Of a stretch of DNA of 64,000 nt, positions 40,892 to 51,179 are shown piece by piece; positions within the stretch are counted from its first letter, which is position 1; each line of letters starts with the position of its first letter. The translations under genes were made by a program, and so were the position numbers. Origin of the DNA: Spiribacter salinus M19-40. Lineage in GTDB: Bacteria > Pseudomonadota > Gammaproteobacteria > Nitrococcales > Nitrococcaceae. A model generated the notes under the pieces. The model saw only the letters and a program-made list of their open reading frames with translations, did no database searches and had not been told where the DNA came from. The stretch spans positions 868,001 through 932,000 of the forward strand of contig NC_021291.1 in assembly GCF_000319575.2 (NCBI RefSeq), in the 5' to 3' direction.

Positions 40892-41464
40892 CTATTCAGC
40901 GCCTTGATCGCGCTCGTACTGGCGCTGGAGACGCTGGATAATCCGATCGGTGATGTTGACCTGGTCACTGGCGTAAACCACGCCATCACTCACGACCAGG
41001 TCAAAGCTTTGCTCCTCGGCAAATTCACTTACCACTCGCAGGATTCGGCGCTGAAGATCTCCCAGTGCCTCATTGCGGCGCATGTTGAAATCTTCTCGGA
41101 AGGCCTCTTGTTGGCGCTGAATCTGGCGGCGCTGCACAACAATTTGCTGCTGCATCTCCTCCTGTTCATCCTGACCCAGGCTGAGGCGCTGCTCTGCCAG
41201 CCGGTCCTCAAGCGCCCGCAGCGAGTCCTGCATTGAGAGGATTTCTTCATCCCGAGGCGCGAACTCTTCCTGTAACTGCTCACGCGCCGCATCGGCCTGT
41301 GGGGCCTCATCCGAAACACGGCCTGGATTCACGTAACCGATTTTCAACGACTCATCGGCTGACACACCGTTGGCAGAAACGGCGAGGAAGAAAATCAGCA
41401 TTAAAAGCAGCGAGTGGCATGCCCTCTTGGCGCGCATCGCCGTCTCAGGTGAATTCATCGCCAT
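40892..41464 (-). CDS. skp: Periplasmic chaperone Skp/OmpH
   Basis: A 190-residue precursor with signal peptide (SLLLMLIFFLAVSANGVSA) and a mature part of about 155 residues that is mostly a long Gln/Glu/Arg-rich helical hairpin (about 60-130), as in the jellyfish-shaped Skp trimer that carries unfolded barrel proteins. LKIGYVNPGRVSDEAPQADA is the usual mature N-terminus. The ATG at 41464 comes one base after the bamA stop; ATGs at 41458 and upstream are alternatives. It lies between bamA and lpxD as in E. coli. Confidence 0.92.
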   Translation of the reverse strand: MAMNSPETAMRAKRACHSLLLMLIFFLAVSANGVSADESLKIGYVNPGRVSDEAPQADAAREQLQEEFAPRDEEILSMQDSLRALEDRLAEQRLSLGQDEQEEMQQQIVVQRRQIQRQQEAFREDFNMRRNEALGDLQRRILRVVSEFAEEQSFDLVVSDGVVYASDQVNITDRIIQRLQRQYERDQGAE

Positions 41465-41465
41465 G

Positions 41466-43760
41466 TCAGAAGGTCGCTCCAATCGTGAACTGGAAAAATT
41501 GCGTCTCATCGCCTGGTTCATCATTGAGTGGCCGAGCCAGACTCATCGTCAGCGGACCAATCGGGGAGTAGTAAGTCAGCCCGGCACCCGCCGAGAAGCG
41601 CAAATCCGCCGTGTCGAATTGATCAAAGCCACCCAGGCCCTCGCGCTCCAGATCCCAAACCTGGCCGCCATCAACAAAGGCACTCAATCTCAGGTTATTG
41701 GCGTCGTCATCCAGCGATGGGCGAACCTGCATCTCGACGCGGCCGAGCACGCGCAGGTTGCCACCCACTTGCTCATCACTGTCGTCGGTCGGGCCCAGTG
41801 AATTGCGATCATAGCCTCGAACAGTACGAATACCACCGGCATAGAAGTTTTCGTAGAAGGGCAGAATTTCCGAATCGCCGTAGCCATCACCGTACGAGAG
41901 CGTCCCGTCAAGCATGAGGGTGAATCGCTCGTTGAGTGCGGCATAGCGGGTTTGATCAACGCTCAGCCGGTAGTACTCGAAATCCGAGACGCCGGGAAGG
42001 GACACCTCAAGGCGAGACTGCTGCCGGCCCCCTTGCGTCGGGAAAACAGCCCGATTGCGCGTATCCCGCGTCCAGGAGATATTCGCGCGGACAACGGCAT
42101 TACTGCGCCCCTCGCGGGCAATCTCATCCACCAGATAAGAATCGGCGTCCGCGGGAAGATCGATATCCGTCTCCTCGAACTCCAGATCCGCACCAACACG
42201 ATCATTCGATGAGACCGGCAAACGGTAACCGTATGATGCCGTCGCCGATTTAAGACCGTAGTCGTTCAAATCAAATTCATCGGCTTCACGGTCGCGGAAG
42301 GCGATGGCGTAGCGACGATCGATGCCACTGAGCGTGTGATTACGCTCCAAATAGGACAGCCGGTATTCCGTATCCGCGTCGTTGCTGTTGGCCACGAACT
42401 CGGCGCGATCACCGGTACCAAAGACGTTGTCTTGTTGAACACCCAAATTCAGGATCACGCCCTGGTCACTGCCAAAGCCGACACCCGCGCGCAAACTGCC
42501 TGACAAGCGCTCGGTGGTCTCTACTTCAACGTCGACCTGGTTATTGGTACCTGGCACCCGCGGCGTGTTGACCCGCACATCACCAAAAAAGCCGGTCCGG
42601 CCAAGACGGCGTTCAGACTCCTCAAGATCAGAGGTTGAGAGCCATGTCCCCTCAAACTGGCGCATCTCACCGCGGATCACATCATCTCGCGTGGTCTCAT
42701 TACCACTGATCCGGACACGCCGAACATAGACGCGATCGGCCGGATCGACAAAAAAGGTCAAATCCACCGCTTCATCAGCGGCCCGGATCTCTGGGACCGG
42801 GTTGATCCGTGCAAACGCATAGCCGCGCTCGCCCAGCTTGTCCCGAAGCGCATCCACCGTCTCGCCGATACGCCGCTGATTATAGACCTCGCCGCTTTTT
42901 ACGGTGAGCAGCTCACGCAGTTCCGCTTCATCAAAAATCAGATCACCCGCGAGTTCGATCTCGCCGACGTTGTACCTCTGGCCTTCATTCAGATTGACGG
43001 TGATATGAATTCGCTGGCGATCCGGGCTGATCGCCACCTGCGTCGAGTCAATGGCAAAATTGGCGTAGCCGCGATCGCGGTAGAATCGCTGCAGACGATC
43101 TAGATCGGCGGAGAGCCGCTGACGCGAATACTTATCGCGGTCTGATAGAAAAGCCCACCAGGCCCGCGGGCCCATCTCGAACTCATCACGAAGCGTATCG
43201 CCGTCAAAGGCCTGATTACCAATGAACTGGATAGGCTGTACGGAAGCCGGTTCGCCCTCTTCAATGTCCAGGCGAAGGCTGACTCGGTTTCGGGGCAGCG
43301 GAGAGACGGTACTCTCAATATCGATGTCGTAGTATCCAAGCGCGAAGTACTGCTGCTCGAGCTCACGCTCGATGGTTGAGAGCAGCGATGGATCAAAACT
43401 CTGCCCCTCACCCAGACCGGCGCCCGATAGGCCATCTCGCAGCCGATCACCCGGAATTTCGTCATTGCCCGTGAATTCGATCTGCGCAATGCCAGGGCGC
43501 TCGTCCACCTCGATGATCAGCGTATCGCCATCGCGCAGGAGCTGAACATCATCAAAGAATCCTGTCTCGAACAAGGACTCAACGGCGTCGGCACTGGCTG
43601 TGGCATCGATCTCGTCACCACGCTCAAGTGGCAAATAGTTCAGCACAGTGCCCTCGGCGATACGCTCGATACCGCGAATATCGATGTCCTCGACCGTAAA
43701 TCCCTGGGCTGCACCGGCCCCACACATCAGAAAAAGCGCTGCAAATTTCTTGCGCATCAT
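41466..43760 (-). CDS. bamA: Outer membrane protein assembly factor BamA
   Basis: A 764-residue Omp85 protein. The signal peptide ends GAAQG, then five POTRA domains run from FTVEDIDIRGIERI to about residue 420, and the 16-stranded barrel follows, with the conserved GGIRTVRGYDRNSLGP of loop 6 (VRGF/Y motif) and the terminal FQFTIGATF. It inserts barrel proteins into the outer membrane. Length is close to E. coli (810) with shorter loops. The rseP-bamA-skp-lpxD order is conserved. Confidence 0.97.
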   Translation of the reverse strand: MMRKKFAALFLMCGAGAAQGFTVEDIDIRGIERIAEGTVLNYLPLERGDEIDATASADAVESLFETGFFDDVQLLRDGDTLIIEVDERPGIAQIEFTGNDEIPGDRLRDGLSGAGLGEGQSFDPSLLSTIERELEQQYFALGYYDIDIESTVSPLPRNRVSLRLDIEEGEPASVQPIQFIGNQAFDGDTLRDEFEMGPRAWWAFLSDRDKYSRQRLSADLDRLQRFYRDRGYANFAIDSTQVAISPDRQRIHITVNLNEGQRYNVGEIELAGDLIFDEAELRELLTVKSGEVYNQRRIGETVDALRDKLGERGYAFARINPVPEIRAADEAVDLTFFVDPADRVYVRRVRISGNETTRDDVIRGEMRQFEGTWLSTSDLEESERRLGRTGFFGDVRVNTPRVPGTNNQVDVEVETTERLSGSLRAGVGFGSDQGVILNLGVQQDNVFGTGDRAEFVANSNDADTEYRLSYLERNHTLSGIDRRYAIAFRDREADEFDLNDYGLKSATASYGYRLPVSSNDRVGADLEFEETDIDLPADADSYLVDEIAREGRSNAVVRANISWTRDTRNRAVFPTQGGRQQSRLEVSLPGVSDFEYYRLSVDQTRYAALNERFTLMLDGTLSYGDGYGDSEILPFYENFYAGGIRTVRGYDRNSLGPTDDSDEQVGGNLRVLGRVEMQVRPSLDDDANNLRLSAFVDGGQVWDLEREGLGGFDQFDTADLRFSAGAGLTYYSPIGPLTMSLARPLNDEPGDETQFFQFTIGATF

Positions 43761-43772
43761 CAGCCTTTTTAA

Positions 43773-45137
43773 TCAGCCCCCGGTCACGAAGATTCGGTGC
43801 AGGTCATTGTAAAAAGCCAGCGCCATCAGCATGACCAGCAGTGCGAGACCAATCTGCTGGCCGATACCCTGAGCTGCCTCGGACAAAGGCCGCCCGCGGA
43901 CCCACTCGATCGTGTTGTACAAAAGGTGCCCACCATCCAGCACCGGCACAGGCAATAGGTTCAGGATACCAAGACTGATGCTGACAATCGCCAGGAACTT
44001 GAGAAATGGCGTTATCCCGAGCGAGACGCTATCACCGGCATACTGGGCAATGTTGATCGGACCGCTGAGGTTTTTCACCGACGCCTCCCCAATGACCATG
44101 CTGGCCAACACCTCCACGGTGAGCGCGCCGGCTCGCCAGCTCGCCTCAGTCGCCTTGGGTATTGCAGCCACTGGGCCGTAACGGACCTGATGGCGCATGT
44201 CCTCAAACAACCCGTCCGGCACACGTGGCGTCACGCCGAGCACGCCGATCTGCTGGTCGCCCCCGCCGCGTGCCTGCAGATTAACCGTTAACTGACGCGG
44301 CTCGTCGCCGCGTATCACGGTCAAATCCACGGTTTCGTTGGGATAGCGCCGGATCGACTCAACCAACGCCCCCCAGCGCTCGACCGGCTCGCCTTCGACC
44401 GCCACGATCCGATCACCAGACTGGATCCCGGCCTCGGCCGCGGCACCCCCATCGACCGCCTGATCGATGACCGGATCGATCCGTGGCCGCCAGGTTTGAA
44501 ACCCAATCTTGTTAAGCACCTCACCCTGATCATCCAGCAAGCGCTCGTCTGACAGGTCCAGTTCACGCTGCGTCTGCGTACCATCCTGTCGCTCGACCAC
44601 CACGGGTATCGGGGGATTATCGGCGGCGCGTATTAGCGTCAACACCGCCTCATCCCAGGCTTGAATATCGCTGCCAGCGACCTGTTTGAGTTCATCACCC
44701 GCCTGAAACCCTGCCGCTTCCGCTGGGGTATCCGGCAGGATTTCGCCGAGCACGGGTCGCATTTCGGTGGCCCCGATCACAAAAACGGCCCAGTAGGCCA
44801 AAATCGCCAGCGCGAAATTGAACACAGGGCCCGCGGCGATCACCGCGTTGCGCGCCCAGAGCGGCTTGCGGTTAAACGCCTGACTTTGGTGAGCCGGGTC
44901 GACCGGGCCCTCACGCTCATCCAGCATCTTGACGTAGCCGCCAAGGGGGATGGCCGCAATAACGTATTCCGTGCCATCCGCGCCTGTACGCTGCAGCAAA
45001 GGGCGACCAAATCCGATAGAGAACCGCAAAACCCGCACACCAACCCGCCGGGCTACCCAGAAATGCCCGAACTCATGCACCGCCACCAGTACGCCGATGA
45101 CCAGCAGGAATCCGAGAATATTAGTCAGCACGCCCAT
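43773..45137 (-). CDS. rseP: Intramembrane site-2 zinc protease RseP
   Basis: A 454-residue membrane protease. HEFGH (residues 21-25) in the first membrane helix binds zinc and LPVPVLDGGHLL in the C-terminal part provides the third ligand; two PDZ domains lie between (about 115-195 and 205-290). In E. coli RseP cleaves RseA after DegS to release sigma-E and also removes signal peptides. The ATG at 45137 overlaps the dxr stop by one base (TGATG). Next to bamA and skp, it completes an envelope-stress group. Confidence 0.96.
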   Translation of the reverse strand: MGVLTNILGFLLVIGVLVAVHEFGHFWVARRVGVRVLRFSIGFGRPLLQRTGADGTEYVIAAIPLGGYVKMLDEREGPVDPAHQSQAFNRKPLWARNAVIAAGPVFNFALAILAYWAVFVIGATEMRPVLGEILPDTPAEAAGFQAGDELKQVAGSDIQAWDEAVLTLIRAADNPPIPVVVERQDGTQTQRELDLSDERLLDDQGEVLNKIGFQTWRPRIDPVIDQAVDGGAAAEAGIQSGDRIVAVEGEPVERWGALVESIRRYPNETVDLTVIRGDEPRQLTVNLQARGGGDQQIGVLGVTPRVPDGLFEDMRHQVRYGPVAAIPKATEASWRAGALTVEVLASMVIGEASVKNLSGPINIAQYAGDSVSLGITPFLKFLAIVSISLGILNLLPVPVLDGGHLLYNTIEWVRGRPLSEAAQGIGQQIGLALLVMLMALAFYNDLHRIFVTGG

Positions 45138-46339
45138 CACTGCCTCCAACGCCGGACGTGCTCACCGGCAACGTGGCGCGCGGACTGCTCATGAGAAAGC
45201 AATGCCTCGAGGTCGCTCATGGGTGCGTGTGTCATGCCCTCCAGAGTAGCCTCTATCACCGGTGCGATGCGATGAAAACCAATCTCTCCAGACAAAAACG
45301 CCGCCACGGCTATTTCGTTCGCTGCGTTCAAGGCCGCGGTACTGGCACTGCCCGACTCCAATGCGGCGCGTGCCAATCCAAGGCAGGGGAACCGGCCAGG
45401 CTCGGGGGGCTCGAAATCGAGTTGTCCCAGCCGCGTCATGTCCAGCCCCTCGACGCCGGCCTCAATCCGCGCGGGCCAGGCCAGTGCCGCCGCGATCGGT
45501 GTGCGCATATCAGGCCGCCCAAGCTGCGCCAAGGTGGAGCCATCTCGATATTGCACCAGCGCATGCACCAGACTTTGCGGGTGAATCACCACCTCAACCC
45601 GCTCTGACTCCATTTCAAAAAACCTAGAAGCCTCAATGACTTCCAGGCCTTTATTCATCATGGTTGCAGAGTCTACCGAGATTTTTCGTCCCATGGACCA
45701 GTTCGGGTGCGCACAGGCCTCCGCCACTGTCACCGTTGCCAGCGTTTCCACTGGGCGAGTACGGAATGGACCACCAGAGGCTGTTAACACCAGACGATCA
45801 ACATCGTTCACAGACCGCTCAGCGCGGCCGGGTGCCGTCTCAGGCAGGCATTGAAAAAGCCCGTTGTGCTCACTGTCGATGGGCAACACCACCGCCCCGC
45901 TTCGACGTGCCGCTGCCATGACCAGATCCCCGGCAACAACCAACGCCTCTTTGTTCGCAATCAATACCCGCTTGCCTGCCTCAACCGCCGCCAGGCAAGA
46001 CGCGAGTCCTGCAGCGCCAACGATCCCGGCCACGACAGTGTCCACCTCCGGATATGCTGCGGCTTCAACGACCGCTGCTTCCCCCGCCTGCACTTGTGTC
46101 GGGTGATCAGGCCCGAGTGCATCGGCTAGCGCAGCAGCTGCCGAGGCATCCGCCATCACCGCAATCGCCGGGCGGAAGCGCTCGCAAAGCGCTGTCATGG
46201 AGGCCACATCGCGAAGGGCAGTAAGTGCCTGGATGCGATACCGATCGGGATGACGCGCCACGACGTCGAGCGTGCTGGTCCCGATGGAGCCCGTCGCACC
46301 AAGAAGACAGAGCCGCTGACTCATGATCGTCTTGGTCAT
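45137..46339 (-). CDS. dxr: 1-deoxy-D-xylulose 5-phosphate reductoisomerase
   Basis: A 400-residue enzyme making MEP, the committed isoprenoid intermediate. The NADPH site LLGATGSIGTSTLDVV, LIANKEALVVAG, PIDSEHNGLFQCL, LTASGGPFR and SMGRKISVDSATMMNKGLEVIEA are in order. The first ATG overlaps the cdsA stop by four bases; an ATG six codons later is possible. With ispD and ispF downstream, three of the pathway genes are in the same block. Confidence 0.97.
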   Translation of the reverse strand: MTKTIMSQRLCLLGATGSIGTSTLDVVARHPDRYRIQALTALRDVASMTALCERFRPAIAVMADASAAAALADALGPDHPTQVQAGEAAVVEAAAYPEVDTVVAGIVGAAGLASCLAAVEAGKRVLIANKEALVVAGDLVMAAARRSGAVVLPIDSEHNGLFQCLPETAPGRAERSVNDVDRLVLTASGGPFRTRPVETLATVTVAEACAHPNWSMGRKISVDSATMMNKGLEVIEASRFFEMESERVEVVIHPQSLVHALVQYRDGSTLAQLGRPDMRTPIAAALAWPARIEAGVEGLDMTRLGQLDFEPPEPGRFPCLGLARAALESGSASTAALNAANEIAVAAFLSGEIGFHRIAPVIEATLEGMTHAPMSDLEALLSHEQSARHVAGEHVRRWRQ

Positions 46340-47166
46340 GCCAGTTGCATCAACGCGGTCGTCATAACGGGCGCAGCAGCCAGCAACGCATCCACACGAT
46401 CCAGGACACCGCCATGACCCGGCAGCAACCGGCCGCTGTCTTTTACGTCCGCCCAGCGCTTGAGCACACTCTCGCCGAGATCACCAACGACCGAAGCCGC
46501 CATGACAATAAGCGCCGTTGGCACAAGCCAGCCGAGAGACGGAAACGCTTCGCCAAGGCCCTTCCCCATGACCATGAGCAAAACCATAAGCGCTAGACCC
46601 GTCACAATGCCCCCCGCAACGCCTTCCCAGGTTTTACCGGGACTGATCGCTGGCGCAAGCCGGAGTCGGCCAAATCGATGACCCGCAAAATAGGCCCCGA
46701 TGTCGGCACCCCATACCAGACTGAATAGCACGGTCAGCCAGAACGCTCCGTCATCAGGACGGGTATGGATCGCGACGAGCCCAAGCCACGCCAGACTCAG
46801 CGTGATCAGGCCCGCCACCATGCGCGCGGCTGGCGGTAATAACACCGCATCCGGGCGGCGTGACTGGGCAAGCAAGAGCACCAGCACGGCAAGCCACCAG
46901 ATTAACGCGGGCACACCCCACACTTCCTGAAACCGGGGCGCGGCGGCCCCTGCGGCGTTCAACCCCGCGAGAACGGCAGCAAAAAGTGAGACATACAAAA
47001 GCCGCACCGCAAGCGTTTGTCGACCACACAACGCGACCCATTCCCAGGCGCCGAGCAGCGCGACCAACGCAAAAAGCGCACTCACCCATGTGCTGGGCGC
47101 AAACCAGATCAGCGCAAGGACGCCAGCGGCCAGTGGCAAAGCGGTTAGCAAACGCGCCCTAAGCAT
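46336..47166 (-). CDS. cdsA: Phosphatidate cytidylyltransferase
   Basis: A 276-residue inner-membrane enzyme making CDP-diacylglycerol, with about eight hydrophobic segments. The full C-terminal family signature is readable: SVVGDLGESVLKRWADVKD followed by LPGHGGVLDRVD. The ATG at 47166 lies inside the last codons of uppS (8-base overlap) and starts the first membrane helix; the long open frame before it is opposite-frame sequence in uppS and was not included. Confidence 0.95.
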   Translation of the reverse strand: MLRARLLTALPLAAGVLALIWFAPSTWVSALFALVALLGAWEWVALCGRQTLAVRLLYVSLFAAVLAGLNAAGAAAPRFQEVWGVPALIWWLAVLVLLLAQSRRPDAVLLPPAARMVAGLITLSLAWLGLVAIHTRPDDGAFWLTVLFSLVWGADIGAYFAGHRFGRLRLAPAISPGKTWEGVAGGIVTGLALMVLLMVMGKGLGEAFPSLGWLVPTALIVMAASVVGDLGESVLKRWADVKDSGRLLPGHGGVLDRVDALLAAAPVMTTALMQLA

Positions 47167-47902
47167 CCGGTGCCGCCTCGCTAGCGCCGGCAAGGCCACC
47201 GAAGCGACGCTCCCGGCTCGCAAACCAGTCAAGTGCGGTTTGCAACTCGGGAGCCTTGAAATCGGGCCAGAGCGTATCGGTGAAATAGAGTTCGGTATAG
47301 GCGAGCTGCCAAAGCAGAAAATTGCTGATCCGCTGCTCGCCGCCGGTGCGGATGAACAAATCAGGCTCAGGGGCGTGTCCAAGACAGACGGTCTGGCCAA
47401 GGGCCGCCTCATCAATGGACGCCGCATCGCGCTCGCCACGCTCCACTTCTTCAGCCAGCGTGCGCGCGGCTTGAGCAAGATCCCAGCGGCCGCCGTAACT
47501 CGCCGCAATATTGAGGTCCATACGGGTGTTAGCCGCTGTCAGCGATTCGGCAGCGGCGCAGCGTCTTTGAAGCTTGTCGGACAATTGCGCGCGATCACCG
47601 ATCACCGACAGGCGGATGCCATTCTCGTGGAGTCGATCGGTCTCGCGGTCAAGCACCCGCAGGAACAATTCCATGAGCATACCGACCTCGTTGGCCGGCC
47701 GGCGCCAGTTCTCACTGCTAAAGGCAAAGAGCGTCAGTGCACTCACACCCGCGCGCGCCGCCGCCTCGACCACCGCACGCACCGAGTCCGCCCCAGCCCG
47801 GTGGCCCTGATGACGGGGCTCGCCGTGGTGTGCCGCCCACCGACCATTACCATCCATGATGATCGCCACGTGGGCGGGCACGGGTTTGCCTGCAGCGTTC
47901 AT
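47159..47902 (-). CDS. uppS: Undecaprenyl diphosphate synthase
   Basis: A 247-residue cis-prenyltransferase that makes the C55 carrier for peptidoglycan and O-antigen. HVAIIMDGNGRWA holds the catalytic aspartate, and GHRAGADSVRAVV, LTLFAFSSENWRRP, LNIAASYGGRWD and PDLFIRTGGEQRISNFLLWQ are the remaining signatures. Length is typical (about 250). It starts 25 bases after the frr stop. Confidence 0.97.
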   Translation of the reverse strand: MNAAGKPVPAHVAIIMDGNGRWAAHHGEPRHQGHRAGADSVRAVVEAAARAGVSALTLFAFSSENWRRPANEVGMLMELFLRVLDRETDRLHENGIRLSVIGDRAQLSDKLQRRCAAAESLTAANTRMDLNIAASYGGRWDLAQAARTLAEEVERGERDAASIDEAALGQTVCLGHAPEPDLFIRTGGEQRISNFLLWQLAYTELYFTDTLWPDFKAPELQTALDWFASRERRFGGLAGASEAAPDA

Positions 47903-47927
47903 GGCGGCGTCTATCGACCTGATGGCC

Positions 47928-48485
47928 TTAAACGGACATCAGCTCCTCTTCCTTGCCAGCCAACAGCTCATCGATCGCCTGAATGTGCTTGTCCGTCAGC
48001 TTCTGGATGCGATCCTCACCCTGCTTCTCTTCGTCTTCGGTGATCTCTTTTTCCTTGAGGAGCTGTTTGAAGTCGCTGTTCGCATCGCGTCGGATATTGC
48101 GCACTGCGACTTTGGCCTGCTCGCCCTCGCTGCGCACCACTTTGACCAAATCGCGCCGGCGCTCCTCGGTGAGCGGCGGCAGCGGAATCCGGATCGCTTG
48201 GCCCGCCGTGTTCGGCGTCAAACCCAGATTGGATTCCATGATCGCCTTTTCAATCGGCCCGGTCATGCTCTTCTCGAAGGGCGTCACAACCAGCGTGCGC
48301 GCATCACCCACGGAGACCGTAGCCGCCTGATTCAACGGCACCTCCGTGCCGTAGTAACTCACACTCACCTGGTCCAGCAGGCTCGTATGCGCTCGGCCGG
48401 TGCGGATTTTGTGCAGATCCTGATTCAGGTTCTCGACGCTTTTCGCCATACGCTGGTCCGCGTCTTTTGCAATCTCGTCTATCAT
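47928..48485 (-). CDS. frr: Ribosome recycling factor
   Basis: A 185-residue two-domain factor that splits post-termination ribosomes with [57 protein letters not shown] and [20 protein letters not shown] match the family exactly, and length equals E. coli Frr (185). The ATG at 48485 is four bases past the pyrH stop. Confidence 0.98.
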   Translation of the reverse strand: MIDEIAKDADQRMAKSVENLNQDLHKIRTGRAHTSLLDQVSVSYYGTEVPLNQAATVSVGDARTLVVTPFEKSMTGPIEKAIMESNLGLTPNTAGQAIRIPLPPLTEERRRDLVKVVRSEGEQAKVAVRNIRRDANSDFKQLLKEKEITEDEEKQGEDRIQKLTDKHIQAIDELLAGKEEELMSV

Positions 48486-48489
48486 TGCC

Positions 48490-49209
48490 TCATCCCCGCT
48501 CGACCCGGGTCCCCACACGCTCGCCCTCGACGATACGCGCCAGCACGCCAGGCTCGTTAATATCAAAAACCACGATGGGCATGTTCTGATCACGGCACAT
48601 GACGATCGCCGTGGCATCCATCACGGACAACCGATCGTCGAGCACCTGATCGTAGGTCAGCTGGTCGTAGCGCAAGGCCGAGGGATCGGTCATGGGATCC
48701 GCGGAATAGACACCGTCCACCTTGGTCGCTTTCAACATCAGATCCGCACCGATTTCCACCGCCCGCAGGCTTGCTGCCGAGTCAGTGGTGAAAAACGGGT
48801 TACCCGTTCCCGCGGCAAAGATCACGACCCGGCCTTTCTCGAGATGGCGAACAGCCCGGCGGCGGATGTAATCCTCACAGACCTGATTAATCTTGATCGC
48901 GGACATCACGCGGGTGAAGACATTCTCGCGCTCCAGGGCATCCTGCATCGCCAGGCCGTTCATGACCGTGGCAAGCATGCCCATGTGATCCGCGCCCACC
49001 CGGTCCATGCCGGCCTCAGCGAGCCCGGCACCCCGGAAGATATTGCCCCCGCCGATGACCAGTGCAACCTCCACACCGCGGTCAACCAACGCGTGGATTT
49101 CGGCCGCGAGCCGACGCAATACCAGAGGATCGATGCCGTAATCGGCCTCGCCGAGCAGCGCCTCCCCGCTGAGTTTGAGGAGGATGCGTTGGTAAACCGG
49201 TTCGGCCAT
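48490..49209 (-). CDS. pyrH: UMP kinase
   Basis: A 239-residue hexameric amino-acid-kinase-fold enzyme phosphorylating [50 protein letters not shown] and [23 protein letters not shown] are diagnostic. The ATG at 49209 is preceded by AAGGGG. Gene order tsf-pyrH-frr is nearly universal in the phylum. Confidence 0.98.
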   Translation of the reverse strand: MAEPVYQRILLKLSGEALLGEADYGIDPLVLRRLAAEIHALVDRGVEVALVIGGGNIFRGAGLAEAGMDRVGADHMGMLATVMNGLAMQDALERENVFTRVMSAIKINQVCEDYIRRRAVRHLEKGRVVIFAAGTGNPFFTTDSAASLRAVEIGADLMLKATKVDGVYSADPMTDPSALRYDQLTYDQVLDDRLSVMDATAIVMCRDQNMPIVVFDINEPGVLARIVEGERVGTRVERG

Positions 49210-49219
49210 GGGGATCCCC

Positions 49220-50104
49220 TTAACTGCCTTGAATCGTAGCCGCCACCTCTTCGGCGAAGTTCTCCGCGCGCTTTTCGATGCCCTCACCCACCTCAAGGCG
49301 GGCAAACCGTACCACCCGGGCGCCACGGCTCTTCAGCAGCGCCTCGACGGTCTGATCAGGATCTTTCACGAACGGCTGACCGAGCAGCGTGATCTCGGCA
49401 AGCCACTTGCGCAGCCGCCCCTCGACCATCTTTTCGATGATTTCCTGCGGCTTACCCGACTCCTGCGCCTGGGCAATCAGAATCTCGCGCTCATGCTGCG
49501 CCCGCTCCTCGGATACATCATCTACGCTGACACAGACGGGCTGGCTGGCTGCGATGTGCATGCACAAGTCGCGGCCAAGGTCAGTATCGCCACCTTCCAG
49601 TTCCAGCAGTACGCCGATGCGTCCACCGTGGAGGTAGTGATGAACGGCACCTGACTCGGTCTCAAAGCGCTGGAAGCGACGGACCTGGATGTTCTCGCCG
49701 ATCTTGGCCACGAGCTCTTTTTGAGCCATTTCGACATCCGGGCCACCGGCTTCGAGCGGCAGCGTCATCAGTGCGCCGAGATCCGCCGGATCATTGATCA
49801 GGATGCGCTCGACCACCTGCCGGGCAAAGGTCTTGAAGTCATCGCCATTGGCGACGAAATCCGTCTCGCTGTTGATCTCGACAATCGCGCCCACCTTGCC
49901 GTTATCAGCAATCGAGGCCACCACAGCCCCTTCCGCTGCCACGCGGTCGGCTTTTTTGTCCGCCTTCGCGAGTCCACGCTTGCGCATGTACTCAACGGCC
50001 GCGTCCATATCACCGCTGGTTTCAACCAGCGCCTTTTTGCACTCCATCATGCCGGCACCCGTGCGCTCGCGCAGGTCCTTGACGAGTTGTGCGGTAATCG
50101 CCAT
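49220..50104 (-). CDS. tsf: Elongation factor Ts
   Basis: A 294-residue guanine-nucleotide exchange factor for EF-Tu. [45 protein letters not shown] and [16 protein letters not shown] mark the N-terminal and core domains. Length is slightly over E. coli (283). It starts 26 bases after the rpsB stop with an AGGGGA ribosome site. Confidence 0.98.
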   Translation of the reverse strand: MAITAQLVKDLRERTGAGMMECKKALVETSGDMDAAVEYMRKRGLAKADKKADRVAAEGAVVASIADNGKVGAIVEINSETDFVANGDDFKTFARQVVERILINDPADLGALMTLPLEAGGPDVEMAQKELVAKIGENIQVRRFQRFETESGAVHHYLHGGRIGVLLELEGGDTDLGRDLCMHIAASQPVCVSVDDVSEERAQHEREILIAQAQESGKPQEIIEKMVEGRLRKWLAEITLLGQPFVKDPDQTVEALLKSRGARVVRFARLEVGEGIEKRAENFAEEVAATIQGS

Positions 50105-50130
50105 CAGTACGTTCCCCTGTTCGGTTCGGT

Positions 50131-51054
50131 CTAGCCGTCAGTTTTTGCCGCGTCGTCGTCGGCCGCCGGTGTGTCGGTCGGCTCCGGCTCAGCGGCAGGC
50201 GCTTCTGCGGGTGTCTCTGCCGGTGCCTCTGCTGGCGCCTCCGCCGGTGTCTCTGCGGGTGCTTCGGCGGCCGCCGCGGTCGGCGCTGCCTTGGTCGCAG
50301 CTTCAGCCGGGGCTTCAGCGGCCCCACTCGACATCTCGACGAATTCATCTTCGCCGCTGCTGCCGGGCGCTGTCGTCATCCGCGCATCCACAATGGCATC
50401 CGCTGCTCCGTGCAGATACAGCCGAATGGCACGAATCGCGTCGTCGTTGCCCGGAATGACGTAGTCAACTTCCTTCGGGCTGTTGTTCGTATCCACCACG
50501 GCCACAACCGGAATACCGAGCTTGCGGGCCTCCTGGATCGCGATCTTCTCAAAGCCAACGTCAACCACGAACAGGGCGTCCGGCAAGGACTCCATATCGA
50601 CGATGCCGCCAAAGGCGCGTTCGAGCTTGTCCATCTCACGCTGCAGGGAAAGGACCTCACGCTTGCCGAGCTTGTCGAACGTCCCGTCCTGCTTCTGCTC
50701 CTGGAGCTCCTTGAAGCGGCGAATCGAGCGCTTGACGGTACGGAAGTTGGTCAGCATGCCACCGAGCCAGCGGTGGTTGACGTAAGGCATCTTGCAGCGC
50801 AAGGCCTCTTCACGTACGGCATCCCGTGCCGCGCGCTTGGTGCCAACGAACAGGATCCGACCGCCGTTGCCGGCCAGTTTGCCCACGTAATTCAGGGCGT
50901 CCTGATACAGCGGCAGGCTCTTTTCGAGGTTAACGATGTGAATCTTGTTGCGCTCGCCAAAGATGTACGGCGCCATCTTCGGGTCCCAGTAACGGGTCTG
51001 GTGGCCGAAATGAACGCCGGCCTCCAGCATCTGTCGCATGGTCACTTTGGCCAT
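50131..51054 (-). CDS. rpsB: Ribosomal protein S2 with a long Ala/Pro/Glu-rich C-terminal tail
   Basis: A 307-residue S2 protein; E. coli S2 has 241. Residues 1-240 are a normal S2 ([62 protein letters not shown]). From about 241 to the end is a low-complexity extension made of [12 protein letters not shown]-type repeats, finishing with an acidic [12 protein letters not shown]; it contains only two lysines and no arginine. S2 binds S1 and completes the small subunit. A GGAG ribosome site, a folded leader and a promoter precede the ATG at 51054. Confidence 0.97.
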   Translation of the reverse strand: MAKVTMRQMLEAGVHFGHQTRYWDPKMAPYIFGERNKIHIVNLEKSLPLYQDALNYVGKLAGNGGRILFVGTKRAARDAVREEALRCKMPYVNHRWLGGMLTNFRTVKRSIRRFKELQEQKQDGTFDKLGKREVLSLQREMDKLERAFGGIVDMESLPDALFVVDVGFEKIAIQEARKLGIPVVAVVDTNNSPKEVDYVIPGNDDAIRAIRLYLHGAADAIVDARMTTAPGSSGEDEFVEMSSGAAEAPAEAATKAAPTAAAAEAPAETPAEAPAEAPAETPAEAPAAEPEPTDTPAADDDAAKTDG

Positions 51055-51086
51055 GGTGAAATCTCCTTGTATCGGGTTAAGCCTCC

Positions 51087-51140
51087 ATGCACCCGCAACT
51101 GACAACCCCTTGGGGCACCCCGCCAGTCGTGTCGGTGCAT
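51087..51140 (-). promoter_or_regulatory. Structured rpsB leader, candidate S2 autoregulatory element
   Basis: In the minus-strand leader ATGCACC (51134-51140) pairs with GGTGCAT (51087-51093), ACTGGC (51122-51127) with GTCAGT (51098-51103, one G-U), and the apex is a GGGGTGCCCC hairpin. The structure ends about 33 bases before the rpsB ATG. In Gammaproteobacteria S2 represses its own operon by binding a conserved rpsB leader, and this is in the right place. Identity with that motif was not verified. Confidence 0.55.
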
Positions 51141-51179
51141 GTGTGAAGTTTTCTCTTGCATTGCCCTGAGGGCGTCGCG

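Noticed and set aside
50171-50464. Ala/Gly/Ser-rich plus-strand frame resembling a repeat protein
   Set aside because: It is the mirror of the Ala/Pro/Glu repeats coding for the S2 tail; the repetition comes from rpsB.
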